DNA of 64,000 bases from Paractinoplanes bogorensis. Its GTDB lineage: Bacteria; Actinomycetota; Actinomycetes; Mycobacteriales; Micromonosporaceae. Position 1 is the first letter of the stretch. Each line of letters begins with the position of its first letter. The notes below the pieces were generated by a model. That model ran no database searches. It saw only the letters and a program-made list of their open reading frames with translations, and had not been told where the DNA came from. The stretch is taken from the NCBI RefSeq assembly GCF_018829635.1, contig NZ_JAHKKG010000007.1:558001-622000 (forward strand). The letters are read 5' to 3'. Below are positions 37,246 through 45,440 of this stretch, one piece after another. The position numbers and the translations under genes are program-made.

Positions 37246-38008
37246 GAACCCTCGTCCTAACCGCCCACAACGGCCAGGCCGGGTGCAGGCCCTGCCGGTG
37301 GATCATCAACGGGGAGTCGCCCGGATGCATCGCCGGGCGCAGGGTGCTGGCGAAGCACCGGTAACCGGCCTCCCGCGCCAGCGTCACGTCGCGCTGTCCG
37401 AAATCGACGGCCGGATGCCCGTACGGGGCCGCGAAGTCTTTGATCTCGACGCCCAGCTCGTCCTCGATCTCGCGCTTGGAACCGGCGATCTCGCGGTGCG
37501 CGTCGGCGTCGTTCAGGTCGGCCAGGCGCTGGTGGGTGACCGTGTGCGAGCCGAAGGAGAAGCCGTCCACCGCCATCTTGCGGCAGTCGTCCCAGCTCAG
37601 GTTGCCCGGGCGGCCGACCAGATCGGTGGTCAGGAAGAACATGGCGGGCACGTTCAGCTCGCGCAGCACCGGCACGACGACGTCACGCCAGCTCGCGTGC
37701 CCGTCGTCGAACGAGAGGCAGAACGCCGGCCCGGTCAGCTTGCGCCGCCCGTCCAGGATCGCGAGCGCGTCGTCCCAGCTCACCATCGGGCCCAGGCGCA
37801 GGAAGGCCCGGAGGTGGCGGCGCAGGTCGGCCGAGTATTCCGGCAGGACGTCGTGATAGAAGGGGAAGTAGAGCCCGGCCGTGGTGGGCAGCCGGCGGAA
37901 AGCACCGGCCGTCGCCAGGATGCGGCCCTGCACGCGGGGGCGGGCCCGGAGCCTGCTGCGCAGCCCGAGCTCGTTCAAGCGTCGTTTGATCAAGGTCGGG
38001 GACGGCAT
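37238..38008 (-). CDS. Polysaccharide deacetylase (NodB/CE4-like)
   Basis: 256 aa. CE4 motifs are seen: FCLSFDDGHASW (motif 1, catalytic and metal Asp), FGSHTVTHQRL (motif 2, metal His pair) and KDFAAPYGHPAVDFG (motif 3). No signal peptide is obvious, so it may act in the cytosol or via a non-classical anchor. It would remove N-acetyl groups from amino sugars, creating free amines that the FemAB-like proteins could modify (inference). The ATG at 38008 follows GGAGGGTGCCG and is preferred over the GTG at 38026. First gene of the right EPS operon. Confidence 0.88.
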   Translation of the reverse strand: MPSPTLIKRRLNELGLRSRLRARPRVQGRILATAGAFRRLPTTAGLYFPFYHDVLPEYSADLRRHLRAFLRLGPMVSWDDALAILDGRRKLTGPAFCLSFDDGHASWRDVVVPVLRELNVPAMFFLTTDLVGRPGNLSWDDCRKMAVDGFSFGSHTVTHQRLADLNDADAHREIAGSKREIEDELGVEIKDFAAPYGHPAVDFGQRDVTLAREAGYRCFASTLRPAMHPGDSPLMIHRQGLHPAWPLWAVRTRVHD

Positions 38009-38066
38009 CGGCACCCTCCGGCTCACTTCGTCCGCATCAACCTTTCCAAGCGGCGCGCAACGATGT

Positions 38067-38116
38067 CAGTAGCAATTGTCATAAGGAATGTGAGGACTTC
38101 TCATGTCATTTATGAC
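38067..38116 (+). promoter_or_regulatory. Shared EPS regulatory element, copy B
   Basis: Plus-strand partner of 16360-16409, with 38 of 50 identical bases and the same CAGTAGCAATTGTCAT block. It contains TTGTCA-N17-TCTCAT. It lies between the divergent deacetylase operon (minus) and the FemAB-like gene (plus) and points to the latter. Confidence 0.65.
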
Positions 38117-38207
38117 GTCGTTGCTCTGTTGTTCCGCCATGCCCGCGGAATAGCCTCGGGAGGGCGCCGCGCGCGTCATTCCGGGCGCTTTTTACGGAGG
38201 GTGACTC

Positions 38208-39218
38208 ATGCTGCGACTGCACCGGGTGACACCTTCGGCCGACGTGTGGGCCGAGCGGGCGACGTACGACGACCGCCTGATCTTCCACACCGAGCCGTGG
38301 CTGCGATTCGTCGCCGAAGCCCAGCGGGCCGAGCCCGTCCTGGCCCGCGTCGTCGACGGCACCACCACCGTCGGCCACTTCACCGGCCTCGTCTCCAAGC
38401 GCTTCGGCCTGCGGATTCTCGGCAGCCCGATGGCCGGCTGGACCACCTCGTACGTGGGCTTCACCCTCGATGAAGGGGTGGCCCGCCGGGCCGCGCTCGA
38501 GGCGCTGATGCCGTTCGCGTTCGGTGACCTGGGCTGCGCACACCTCGAGATCCGTGACCGCGGCCTGACCCCTCTTGATCTGGACGGCCTGGGACTGAAG
38601 TGGGCCGACGCCCCCACCGCGGTGATCTCGTTGGAGCCCTCCGAAGACGAGTTGTTCGGTGCGATGGCAAGCGCGTGCCGGCGCAATATCCGAAAAGCCG
38701 ACCGAAGTGGAGTCGTTGTCGAGGAAGTTGTCGATGATCCGACTTTCGCCGACGATTTCTACGCGCAGTTACGCGACGTTTTCGCCAAACAGAATCTCGT
38801 ACCCACCTATTCCATCGAGCGCGTCCGTTCCCTGATTCGCCACGTCGCCCCGTCCGGTCAGCTGCTGCTCCTGCGCGCCCGCGACGCGTCCGGCCGGTGC
38901 ATAGCCACCGCGATCCTGCCCTGGTACCACCGCACGATGTATTTCTGGGGCGGTGCCAGCTTCCGCGCCGACCAGCACCTGCGTCCCAACGAGACCCTGA
39001 TCTGGCACGCGTTGCGTTGGGCCCGGGCCCGAGGCGTAACCGAGTTCGACTTCGTCGGCGGTAATGCCTACAAGTCCAAGTACGGCACCACTACCGTTCC
39101 GGTGCCTTGGGCCCGCCGCTCCCGCTCGCCGTTGGTGGCCAACCTGCGGGACGCGGCTCAGCAGGGGTTCGCCTTGAAGCAGCGTGCGGTCGCCCGGTTG
39201 ACCGGTGCTCACTCCTGA
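38208..39218 (+). CDS. FemAB-like GNAT protein, third copy
   Basis: 336 aa of the FemAB-related group found in EPS and exosortase-type clusters. It has FHTEPWLRFV, the GSPMAGWTTSYVGF segment, ACRRNIRKADRSGV, YFWGGASFRADQHLRPNETL and the C-terminal EFDFVGGNAYKSKYGTTTV. It differs from the other two FemAB-like proteins here, so it is not a recent duplicate. ACGGAGGGTGACTC precedes the ATG. It forms its own unit opposite the EPS operon and closes the locus. Confidence 0.85.
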   Translation: MLRLHRVTPSADVWAERATYDDRLIFHTEPWLRFVAEAQRAEPVLARVVDGTTTVGHFTGLVSKRFGLRILGSPMAGWTTSYVGFTLDEGVARRAALEALMPFAFGDLGCAHLEIRDRGLTPLDLDGLGLKWADAPTAVISLEPSEDELFGAMASACRRNIRKADRSGVVVEEVVDDPTFADDFYAQLRDVFAKQNLVPTYSIERVRSLIRHVAPSGQLLLLRARDASGRCIATAILPWYHRTMYFWGGASFRADQHLRPNETLIWHALRWARARGVTEFDFVGGNAYKSKYGTTTVPVPWARRSRSPLVANLRDAAQQGFALKQRAVARLTGAHS

Positions 39219-39256
39219 TCGCGCCGCTCGGGTACAAATCAGGTCCAGAAGCATTG

Positions 39257-39879
39257 CTACGACGTGGTTGTCCAGCGGCTCGTGGTCAGGAGTGATGTCT
39301 TGTTGATGGGCAGCAGGCCGTCGTCGAGGTCGCGGAGCCGCTGGTAGATGTCGCGCATCCTGCTGCGGTCCGGGATGAAGGCGGAGCCGGCTGCCTTTTC
39401 CAGCACGGTGAGGGTGCTGGCCACGCTGATCGATCCCAAGGCGCTGTCGGCGGCTCTAAGCCTTTGCAGGCGTCGCACTCACTGGAGGCGATCCGGACGC
39501 CGGGCCCGTCATCAATAAGCACGATGACATCGGAGCCGGACTCCGCGGCAACGACGGCGTGGGCGATCACCATCGTTTCGCCTAGATCCTTTGAGTGCTT
39601 GAGCCGCTCGTCCATGGGCAGCTGCGCGATCCGGTGTACGACTCGAGCCAGTTCGGGAGTCACATCGTCGGGCAGGATCTGAATCCAGTCGGGGGTCAGC
39701 TTGCGCCAGACCATTTCCGCGGGCCGGAATCGCCGGTCCTGAGCCGCCTTGCGGAGGACCTCAGTCTCCACCGACGCGGGGACGCTGAGCCGGCCCATCA
39801 TGGAGATGAGTAGCCTTTCCTGGTTGATCGACAGAAAGTTCAGGCCAGGCCCGGCATCCATGATGGGTCGATGGATCAT
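39257..39879 (-). pseudogene. PIN-domain nuclease gene, frameshifted
   Basis: From the ATG at 39879 the frame gives a PIN-like ribonuclease: MDAGPGLNFLS (first acidic residue), VPASVETEVLRKA, DLGETMVIAHAVVAAES and DVIVLIDDGPGVRIA. After SSE the frame collapses. From about 39478 the continuation is in another frame (RRLQRLRAADSALGSISVAS, then RDLDDGLLPINKTSLL), ending at 39257. One missing base near 39476-39480 would restore a protein of about 207 aa. It overlaps the ImmA-like gene by ATGA and is the third gene of that operon. A sequencing error cannot be excluded. Confidence 0.75.
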
Positions 39880-40751
39880 CTCGCATCTGGCTCCGATGCC
39901 TTGTTTGGGGAATCGGCTGCGCTGTCGAGCGCGTCGTTCAAGGCTTCGAGATCGATCTCCACATCGGGCAGTTCGTCGGGATCTGTCCACGTGACCGAGT
40001 GCTGCGCCGGGAAGATCCCGGCTTCGCGTAGCTCGGCTGCCGCCTCCTCCGACGTGATCCCTCGTAATGTGGCGATCGTCTGAGTGGAAACGACGCCCTC
40101 GATATAGCCATGGATAGCCCGGGCGAGCAGCCGCTGAGGCGCCCGGCGCTGGTCGGCGTCGTCCTGGAGCGAGCGATAGTGATCGCTCCAGCCGAACCGG
40201 ACCGCAAGCTGTGGGGCGGTCACGGTCATCCACTCTCGTTTGGTGTCGCCATCGATGAGTCCAGCCAGCTCGAGAGCGATCGCGGCAATCTGGGGCGACA
40301 CCAGAAAACGTTGTACCACCGCCGAAAGCGCGGCCAAGCCGATCCCGTCTGCTCCGTCCAGAAAGATTCGCAGCCCATCCATCGGCAGCAGTAGATGCCG
40401 GGCGAAGGCGTTGGCCCGGCTCTCGGCCTGCGATGGAGCGCTCCAGTCGCAGTCGCTGTTGTCGGCCCAGTCGCCAAAGGTGACATGGCCGAGTTCGTGA
40501 GCCAGCGTGCTGCGTTGCCGCATCGGATGTCTGGTTCGGGCGACGCCGATGAACACGGCGCTCCGCTGCGGATCGCGCATCGTCAGACCGTGTTCATCGG
40601 CTCCGACGTCGAGGATGGCCACGTCGACGCCGGCTGACTGCTCGATCAGGGCCACAAGATCACCCAGCGGCTGGAGTCCCAGACGGTGCTTCGCGCGGAA
40701 CCCTTCGGCCGCCGCGCGTCCTTCCGCCTGGGGGTTCACGATCGCTGTCAC
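39876..40751 (-). CDS. ImmA/IrrE-family metallo-endopeptidase
   Basis: 291 aa. The zinc protease motif HELGH (His85, Glu86, His89) lies in STLAHELGHVTFGDW, followed by ESRANAFARHLLLP, which supplies the third ligand region. ImmA-type enzymes cleave partner XRE repressors in phage-like or stress switches, so the partner is probably the HTH protein encoded just upstream. The GTG at 40751 overlaps that gene's TGA. The C-terminal acidic segment is family-atypical. It is followed by the broken PIN gene. Confidence 0.9.
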   Translation of the reverse strand: MTAIVNPQAEGRAAAEGFRAKHRLGLQPLGDLVALIEQSAGVDVAILDVGADEHGLTMRDPQRSAVFIGVARTRHPMRQRSTLAHELGHVTFGDWADNSDCDWSAPSQAESRANAFARHLLLPMDGLRIFLDGADGIGLAALSAVVQRFLVSPQIAAIALELAGLIDGDTKREWMTVTAPQLAVRFGWSDHYRSLQDDADQRRAPQRLLARAIHGYIEGVVSTQTIATLRGITSEEAAAELREAGIFPAQHSVTWTDPDELPDVEIDLEALNDALDSAADSPNKASEPDAR

Positions 40752-41095
40752 CGCCGCCAGACCGTGGCCGGGATGGCCTGGTCGTCCAGGTAGTCGTCCA
40801 GCTCGAGGTAGTGCAGCAGGATGTCTCGCATGCCGCCCATGTCGGATCCATTGGTGGCCCGGGCCGCGCATTGGACGCGATCGGCCACCGTGCCGGTGCC
40901 GGCGAGCTGCGCGACCGTATGACCAGTCGCCCATGAGATCGCCACGATCTCCGGCATCTTTGCCACGCGATCGCCCGAGATGATCCGCGACAGTGTGGGC
41001 TGTGAGATGCCCGTCGCGTCGGCAAGTGCGCGTTGGCTGAGACCCGCGGCCACTCGTGCCTTCTCTATCAGCGAGCCAACGTCGATGCTTTTCAT
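40748..41095 (-). CDS. XRE-family helix-turn-helix regulator
   Basis: 115 aa. The HTH spans residues about 8-62 (LIEKARVAAGLSQRALADA, GISQPTLSRIISGDR). The C-terminal half (ILLHYLELDDYLDDQAIP) is acidic and may contact the protease. It is first in the three-gene operon with the ImmA protease and PIN nuclease and probably represses its own promoter through the dyad at 41114-41140. This layout resembles antitoxin and protease-controlled repressor modules. Confidence 0.88.
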   Translation of the reverse strand: MKSIDVGSLIEKARVAAGLSQRALADATGISQPTLSRIISGDRVAKMPEIVAISWATGHTVAQLAGTGTVADRVQCAARATNGSDMGGMRDILLHYLELDDYLDDQAIPATVWRR

Positions 41096-41113
41096 ACCGC
41101 CGCCCCCGCACGT

Positions 41114-41140
41114 TGAATCATGATCGCTCGTAGTGATTCA
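41114..41140. promoter_or_regulatory. Operator dyad of the XRE-ImmA-PIN operon
   Basis: TGAATCA (41114-41120) and TGATTCA (41134-41140) are perfect inverted repeats separated by 13 nt, 19 nt upstream of the HTH gene start. The arms are AT-rich in a GC-rich region. Autorepression is the likely role. Confidence 0.6.
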
Positions 41141-41257
41141 GTCTACTCGCCGGGCGACGGCGGCGCCATGTTTCGGAGGACGCTGAGCTCCTGTTCCGAC
41201 TGCCGCGACGTGGGGCAGCCCGAGTCGCCGCTAAGGAGTAGCCGGATCTCGCAGGAT

Positions 41258-41273
41258 CTGCAAGAACTTGCAG
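41258..41273. promoter_or_regulatory. Maltose-repressor-type palindrome CTGCAAG-AA-CTTGCAG
   Basis: Perfect 7-bp arms with a 2-nt centre, matching the CTTGCAG half-site described for Streptomyces MalR/Reg1 repressors. It lies 9 nt beyond the stop codon of the LacI-type gene, where no promoter for a recognised gene is expected. Confidence 0.6.
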
Positions 41274-41281
41274 GAGAGAGA

Positions 41282-42331
41282 TCAAGCGGCCGGAGTATCA
41301 ACCGCCCGATCAGCCCGCTTAGGGGCCTTTGCGGTGGAATCGCGAACCACGAGCTCGGGCCGGAAGAGGTACTCCGAGTGGGGAGCACCGTGCCCGTTGA
41401 TCTCGTCCATCAGGGAGCGGACGGCCGCCACGGCCATGGCGGTCACCGGCTGGCGCAGGGTGGTCAAGGGGGGATCGGTGAAGGCGATCAACGGCGAATC
41501 GTCGAACCCGATCACGGAGACGTCGGCCGGGACGGCGAGGCCCCGGCGGCGGGCGGCTCGGATTGCGCCCAGCGCCATCAGGTCGGAACCGCAGACTATG
41601 CCGGTTACGCCCTTGGAGAGCAGGCGGTCGGCGGCCACCTCGCCGCCCTCTACGCCGAACAGCGTCAGTGAGACGTAGTCGTCGAGGGCGCTGTCGGGTA
41701 CGCCCAGCTCGCGTTTCATTGCCTGGCGGTAGCCGGCCAGCTTGCGCTGGACGGCGATGAAACGGTTGGGGCCCGAGATCATGCCGATGCGTTTGTGGCC
41801 CAGCGCCACCAGATGTGTCACGGCCAGGTCGCCGGCCAGCCGTTCGTCGCAGGAGACGAACGGGACCTCGATGCCCTCGGCGTAGCCGTTCATCAGGACG
41901 ATCGGCAGTGGGCGGTCGAGGAGGCGCTGGTAGCGGGCGTGGTCGGCGGTGGTGTCGGCGGACAGGCCGGACACGAAGACGATGCCGGAGACTTGGCGGT
42001 CGAGCAGCATCTCGACGTATTCGTCCTCGGTCACGCCGCCGGGGGACTGGGTGCACAGCACCGGCGTGTAACCCTGCTGGGCCAGCGTCGACTCGATCAC
42101 CTGGGCGAAGGCCGGGAAGATCGGGTTGTCGAGCTCGGGAACGACCAGGCCGACCAGGCCGGCGCTGCGCTTGCGCAGCCGTTCGGGGCGCTCGTAGCCG
42201 AGGACGTCGAGCGCCGTGAGCACCGCCTGGCGGGTCTCGTGGGAGACGCCGGGGCGGTCGTTGATGACACGCGAGACCGTCGCCTCACTGACCTGGGCCT
42301 GACGGGCGATGTCGGCCATCCGTGCACGCAT
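41282..42331 (-). CDS. LacI-family repressor of the maltodextrin genes (MalR-like)
   Basis: 349 aa. The N-terminal LacI HTH is MADIARQAQVSEATVSRVIN and GVSHETRQAVLTAL with the minor-groove hinge (residues about 5-60). The periplasmic-binding-like sensor domain includes LVGLVVPELDNPIFPAF, SGPNRFIAVQRKLAGYRQA and VIGFDDSPLIAFTDPPLTTL. The ATG at 42331 is preferred to an upstream in-frame ATG (42385) that has no HTH homology before it. It is divergent from malE and flanked by CTTGCAG half-sites, as in Streptomyces MalR systems, so relief of repression by a maltodextrin is expected. Confidence 0.92.
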   Translation of the reverse strand: MRARMADIARQAQVSEATVSRVINDRPGVSHETRQAVLTALDVLGYERPERLRKRSAGLVGLVVPELDNPIFPAFAQVIESTLAQQGYTPVLCTQSPGGVTEDEYVEMLLDRQVSGIVFVSGLSADTTADHARYQRLLDRPLPIVLMNGYAEGIEVPFVSCDERLAGDLAVTHLVALGHKRIGMISGPNRFIAVQRKLAGYRQAMKRELGVPDSALDDYVSLTLFGVEGGEVAADRLLSKGVTGIVCGSDLMALGAIRAARRRGLAVPADVSVIGFDDSPLIAFTDPPLTTLRQPVTAMAVAAVRSLMDEINGHGAPHSEYLFRPELVVRDSTAKAPKRADRAVDTPAA

Positions 42332-42357
42332 GCCGCCAACTCTAGTGCCGCCGTGTT

Positions 42358-42416
42358 GCGCGAGAGTTCCTGCAAGCTCTTCCATTCATTGCAAGAGGTT
42401 GCTAACGTCCCGGCAA
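42358..42416. promoter_or_regulatory. Cluster of TTGC/GCAA repressor half-sites before malE
   Basis: TTGCGCG (42358), CTGCAAG (42370), TTGCAAG (42389), TTGCTAAC (42399) and GGCAA (42412) lie within about 60 bp in the divergent repressor-malE region. They resemble MalR-type half-sites and probably cover the malE and repressor promoters. Confidence 0.5.
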
Positions 42417-42581
42417 CAAGAACGACACTGGCCGATGTCCGATGGCCGCGCCTCACGCTGCGCGTTTCCGCAGCTGAGGGCGAATTCGCAGCGATCCCAC
42501 CGAAGTGATGACCAGCGACCCGCCCCTGCGGCGGCGCGCCTGCTGATGAAACTTTCACCAAGACATGACAGGAGACTGCAC

Positions 42582-43853
42582 ATGCGCATCCGTCTCGCGA
42601 GCGTGGTGGGAGTTGCCACCACCACAGCCGCCCTGACCTGCGCCCTGGCCGGCTGTGGTGGCGGCACTGACAAGGCCACCGACAGCCCATCCGGGAAGGC
42701 GCAGGCCGAAACGAAAAGCGAGCTCGTGATCTGGGCCGACGACAAGCGGTCGGCCGCCCTCCAGCCGTTCGCCGAGAAGTTCGGCACCGAGAACGGCGTC
42801 ACCGTCAAGGTTCAGGCCATCTCGAAGGACCAGCAGACCACCTTTGTCACCGCGTCCCAGCAGGGCAGCGGCCCGGACGTGATGGTCGGCGCGCACGACT
42901 GGATCGGCAACCTGGTGCAGAACGGCGCGATCGACCCGGTCCAGCTCGGTGACGAGCAGAAGAGCGGCCTGAACCCCAACGCGCTCAAGGCGGTCACCTT
43001 CAACGGGCAGACCTACGGGGTCCCGTACGCGATGGAGAATCTCGCCCTGATCCGCAACACCGATCTGGCTCCGCAGGCCCCGGCGACCATCGAAGACCTG
43101 GTCAAGACGGCGAATGAGTTGAAGGCGGCCAAGAAGGTCACCGAGACGCTCTGCCTGCAGGTCGGTCAGAACGGCGACGCCTACCACCTGTACCCGCTGT
43201 ATTCGAGCGCCGGCGGCTATCTGTTCGGCACCAGCGCCAACGGTGACTACGACCCGAAGGACCTGGGCGTGGGCAAGCCGGAGTCGGTGGCCGCGTTCAA
43301 GAAGATCGCGGCGATCGGCGAAAAGGGAACGGGCGCCCTCAAGCGCTCGATCACCCCGGAGAACTCGATCGCCACGTTCACCGGCAAGAAGTGCGCGTTC
43401 CTGGTCAGCGGTCCGTGGGCGATCACCGACGTCAAGAAGGCCAAGCTCCCGTACGACATCAGCCCGGTCCCCGGTTTTGCCGGTGGACAGCCGGCCCGCC
43501 CGTTCCTCGGCGTGCAGAGCTTCTATGTCGCGTCGAAGGGCAAGAACAAGGCGCTGGCCCAGGAGTTCGTGACCAACTATGTGACCACGCCCGACCTGGC
43601 CGTCGCGCTCTACGAGGCCGAGCCCCGGCCGCCGGCCCTGACGTCGGCGTTCGACCAGGTGAAGACCAAGGACGCGGATCTCGAGAAGTTCGTGGCGGCC
43701 GGCAAGGACGGTCAGCCGCTGCCGGCGATTCCCGAGATGGCGGCGATCTGGGACCCGTTCGGCAAGGCCGAGGCGGCGGTGATCGGTGGCGCCGACCCGA
43801 CGAAGACGATCACGGCCGCGGGCAAGACCATCACCGCCGCGATCAGCAAGTAA
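42582..43853 (+). CDS. Maltodextrin ABC transporter substrate-binding lipoprotein (MalE-like)
   Basis: 423 aa. The signal peptide ends with the lipobox LAGC (ALTCALAGCGGG), so the protein is lipid-anchored outside. ELVIWADDKRSAALQPFAEK and GPDVMVGAHDWIG are typical of MalE/CycB proteins, and SGPWAITDVKKAKLPYDIS is the conserved hinge region. It captures maltose or maltodextrins for the MalFG permease. AGGAG precedes the ATG by 7 nt. It is the first gene of malEFG; the ATPase is not here and is probably the shared MsiK-type protein encoded elsewhere (inference). Confidence 0.93.
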   Translation: MRIRLASVVGVATTTAALTCALAGCGGGTDKATDSPSGKAQAETKSELVIWADDKRSAALQPFAEKFGTENGVTVKVQAISKDQQTTFVTASQQGSGPDVMVGAHDWIGNLVQNGAIDPVQLGDEQKSGLNPNALKAVTFNGQTYGVPYAMENLALIRNTDLAPQAPATIEDLVKTANELKAAKKVTETLCLQVGQNGDAYHLYPLYSSAGGYLFGTSANGDYDPKDLGVGKPESVAAFKKIAAIGEKGTGALKRSITPENSIATFTGKKCAFLVSGPWAITDVKKAKLPYDISPVPGFAGGQPARPFLGVQSFYVASKGKNKALAQEFVTNYVTTPDLAVALYEAEPRPPALTSAFDQVKTKDADLEKFVAAGKDGQPLPAIPEMAAIWDPFGKAEAAVIGGADPTKTITAAGKTITAAISK

Positions 43854-45440
43854 ATGACGACGCAGCTGAGCGGGCCCGTCACCCGGGCCCGCCCCGCGCC
43901 GGAGGAGGAGCCGGCCGCGAAAAATGGGTGGATCAGGATCCCGCTGCTGGCCGTCACGGTGGCGATCGCGATCTGGGCGGCCTTCCCGCTGATCGACAAC
44001 CGGGCCTGGACCGGGCTCGCGATCCTCACCGCCACCACGGCCGGCCTGGTCTACCTGTACACGACGCCGCGCCACGTTCCGCTGAAGTACCTGGCACCGG
44101 GCACGATCCTGCTGGTCCTGTTTCAAATCTTCCCGGTGCTTTACACGGCAAGCACAGCCTTCACCAACTTCGGCGACGGCCATCGCGGCACCAAACAGGA
44201 CGCCGTCGTGGCCATCCAAACCGCGTCGGTCACCCAGGTGCCGGGTTCCCGCCAGTACGCCCTCACGGTCGCGACCACGGGTGACCCGGCGACGGGCCCC
44301 CTGGTCTTCCTGATCACCGATCCGGCCACCGGGCAGGTGAGCGCGGGCGATGCGAGCGGTCGGAAAGACGTGACATCGGAGGTCACGATCGGTGGCACCG
44401 GCCGGGTCACAGCGGCCGACAACTACACGGTCCTCAACGCCGGCCAGGCGAGCCTGCGCAGCCAGGAGATCACCGCATTGGCCGTGCCGACCGAGGGCGG
44501 GGCCATTCGCTCCTCGGGGCTTTCCCGCGCGTACGAGGGAAGGGCCGGCCGTGCCTATGACCGGAACTGTGACTGCATCCGGGACACCACGACGGGAAAG
44601 ACGTGGACCGCGGACGAGAGTGCCGGCGCGTTCGTGTCGAGCGACGGCGAACGGCTGGCCCAGGGCTGGAAGGTGAGCGTCGGGCTGAGCAACTTCACCA
44701 GGGTGCTCACTGATTCGGCGATTTCCACACCCTTCCTCCGTACGCTCGTCTGGAACTTCGCCTTCGCCCTGGCCTCGACGGGCGGGACGTTCGTGCTCGG
44801 ACTGCTGCTCGCGATGGCCATGCACTCGGACCGCGTCCGTGGACGCACCTTCTATCGGGTGCTGCTGGTCCTGCCGTACGCGATGCCCTCGTTCGCGATG
44901 CTGCTGGTCTGGCGGGACATGTTCAACACCGACTTCGGCCTGATCAACAACCTGTTCGGCAGCCACGTCGACTGGTTCGGGGGCAGCGCGTCGGCCCGGC
45001 TGGCGGTGATCCTCGTGCAGTTGTGGCTGGGCTACCCGTACATGTTCCTGGTCGCGACCGGGGCGTTGCAGGCGATCCCGCGCGAGTTGTCCGAGGCCTC
45101 CCGCATCGACGGCGCGAGCCCGTGGGCCGGCTTCCGGCGGATCACGCTGCCGCTGCTGATGGTGGCGCTGACCCCGCTGCTGATCTCGTCGTTCGCGTTC
45201 AACTTCAACAACTTCAACGCGATCTACCTGACCACCGAGGGCGCGCCGTTCCCGGCCGACAATCCGGCCAACGGTGCGACCGACCTGCTGATCACCTACA
45301 CCTACCGGATCGCGTTCGGCGGCGGGGGCGCGCAGTACGGCTACGCGGCCGCCATCTCGATCTTCATCTTCCTCATCGTCGCCGTGGTCTCCGCGGTGAG
45401 TTTCCGCCGTACGCGTCGTCTCGAGGAGGTCCACGCATGA
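43854..45440 (+). CDS. Maltodextrin ABC transporter permease (MalF-like)
   Basis: 528 aa. It is longer than most sugar permeases because it keeps the MalF-type P2 extracellular domain (about residues 95-280, including YDRNCDCIRDTTTGKTW) between membrane helices. The EAA loop ASRIDGASPWAGFRRITLPL that contacts the ATPase is present. The N-terminus has extra helices (LLAVTVAIAIWAAFPLI, GLAILTATTAGLVYLY). The ATG directly follows the MalE stop with no gap, and the stop overlaps MalG by ATGA. Confidence 0.93.
   Translation: MTTQLSGPVTRARPAPEEEPAAKNGWIRIPLLAVTVAIAIWAAFPLIDNRAWTGLAILTATTAGLVYLYTTPRHVPLKYLAPGTILLVLFQIFPVLYTASTAFTNFGDGHRGTKQDAVVAIQTASVTQVPGSRQYALTVATTGDPATGPLVFLITDPATGQVSAGDASGRKDVTSEVTIGGTGRVTAADNYTVLNAGQASLRSQEITALAVPTEGGAIRSSGLSRAYEGRAGRAYDRNCDCIRDTTTGKTWTADESAGAFVSSDGERLAQGWKVSVGLSNFTRVLTDSAISTPFLRTLVWNFAFALASTGGTFVLGLLLAMAMHSDRVRGRTFYRVLLVLPYAMPSFAMLLVWRDMFNTDFGLINNLFGSHVDWFGGSASARLAVILVQLWLGYPYMFLVATGALQAIPRELSEASRIDGASPWAGFRRITLPLLMVALTPLLISSFAFNFNNFNAIYLTTEGAPFPADNPANGATDLLITYTYRIAFGGGGAQYGYAAAISIFIFLIVAVVSAVSFRRTRRLEEVHA

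Noticed and set aside
33109-37260. A 1383-codon open frame on the plus strand
   Set aside because: It is antisense to the co-polymerase, GT4 and aminotransferase genes, is Arg/His/Gly-rich without any family motif, and exists only because of GC bias in the real genes.
42555-45434. A 959-codon open frame antisense to malE and malF
   Set aside because: The plus-strand genes have clear families, ribosome sites and overlaps; the antisense frame has none.
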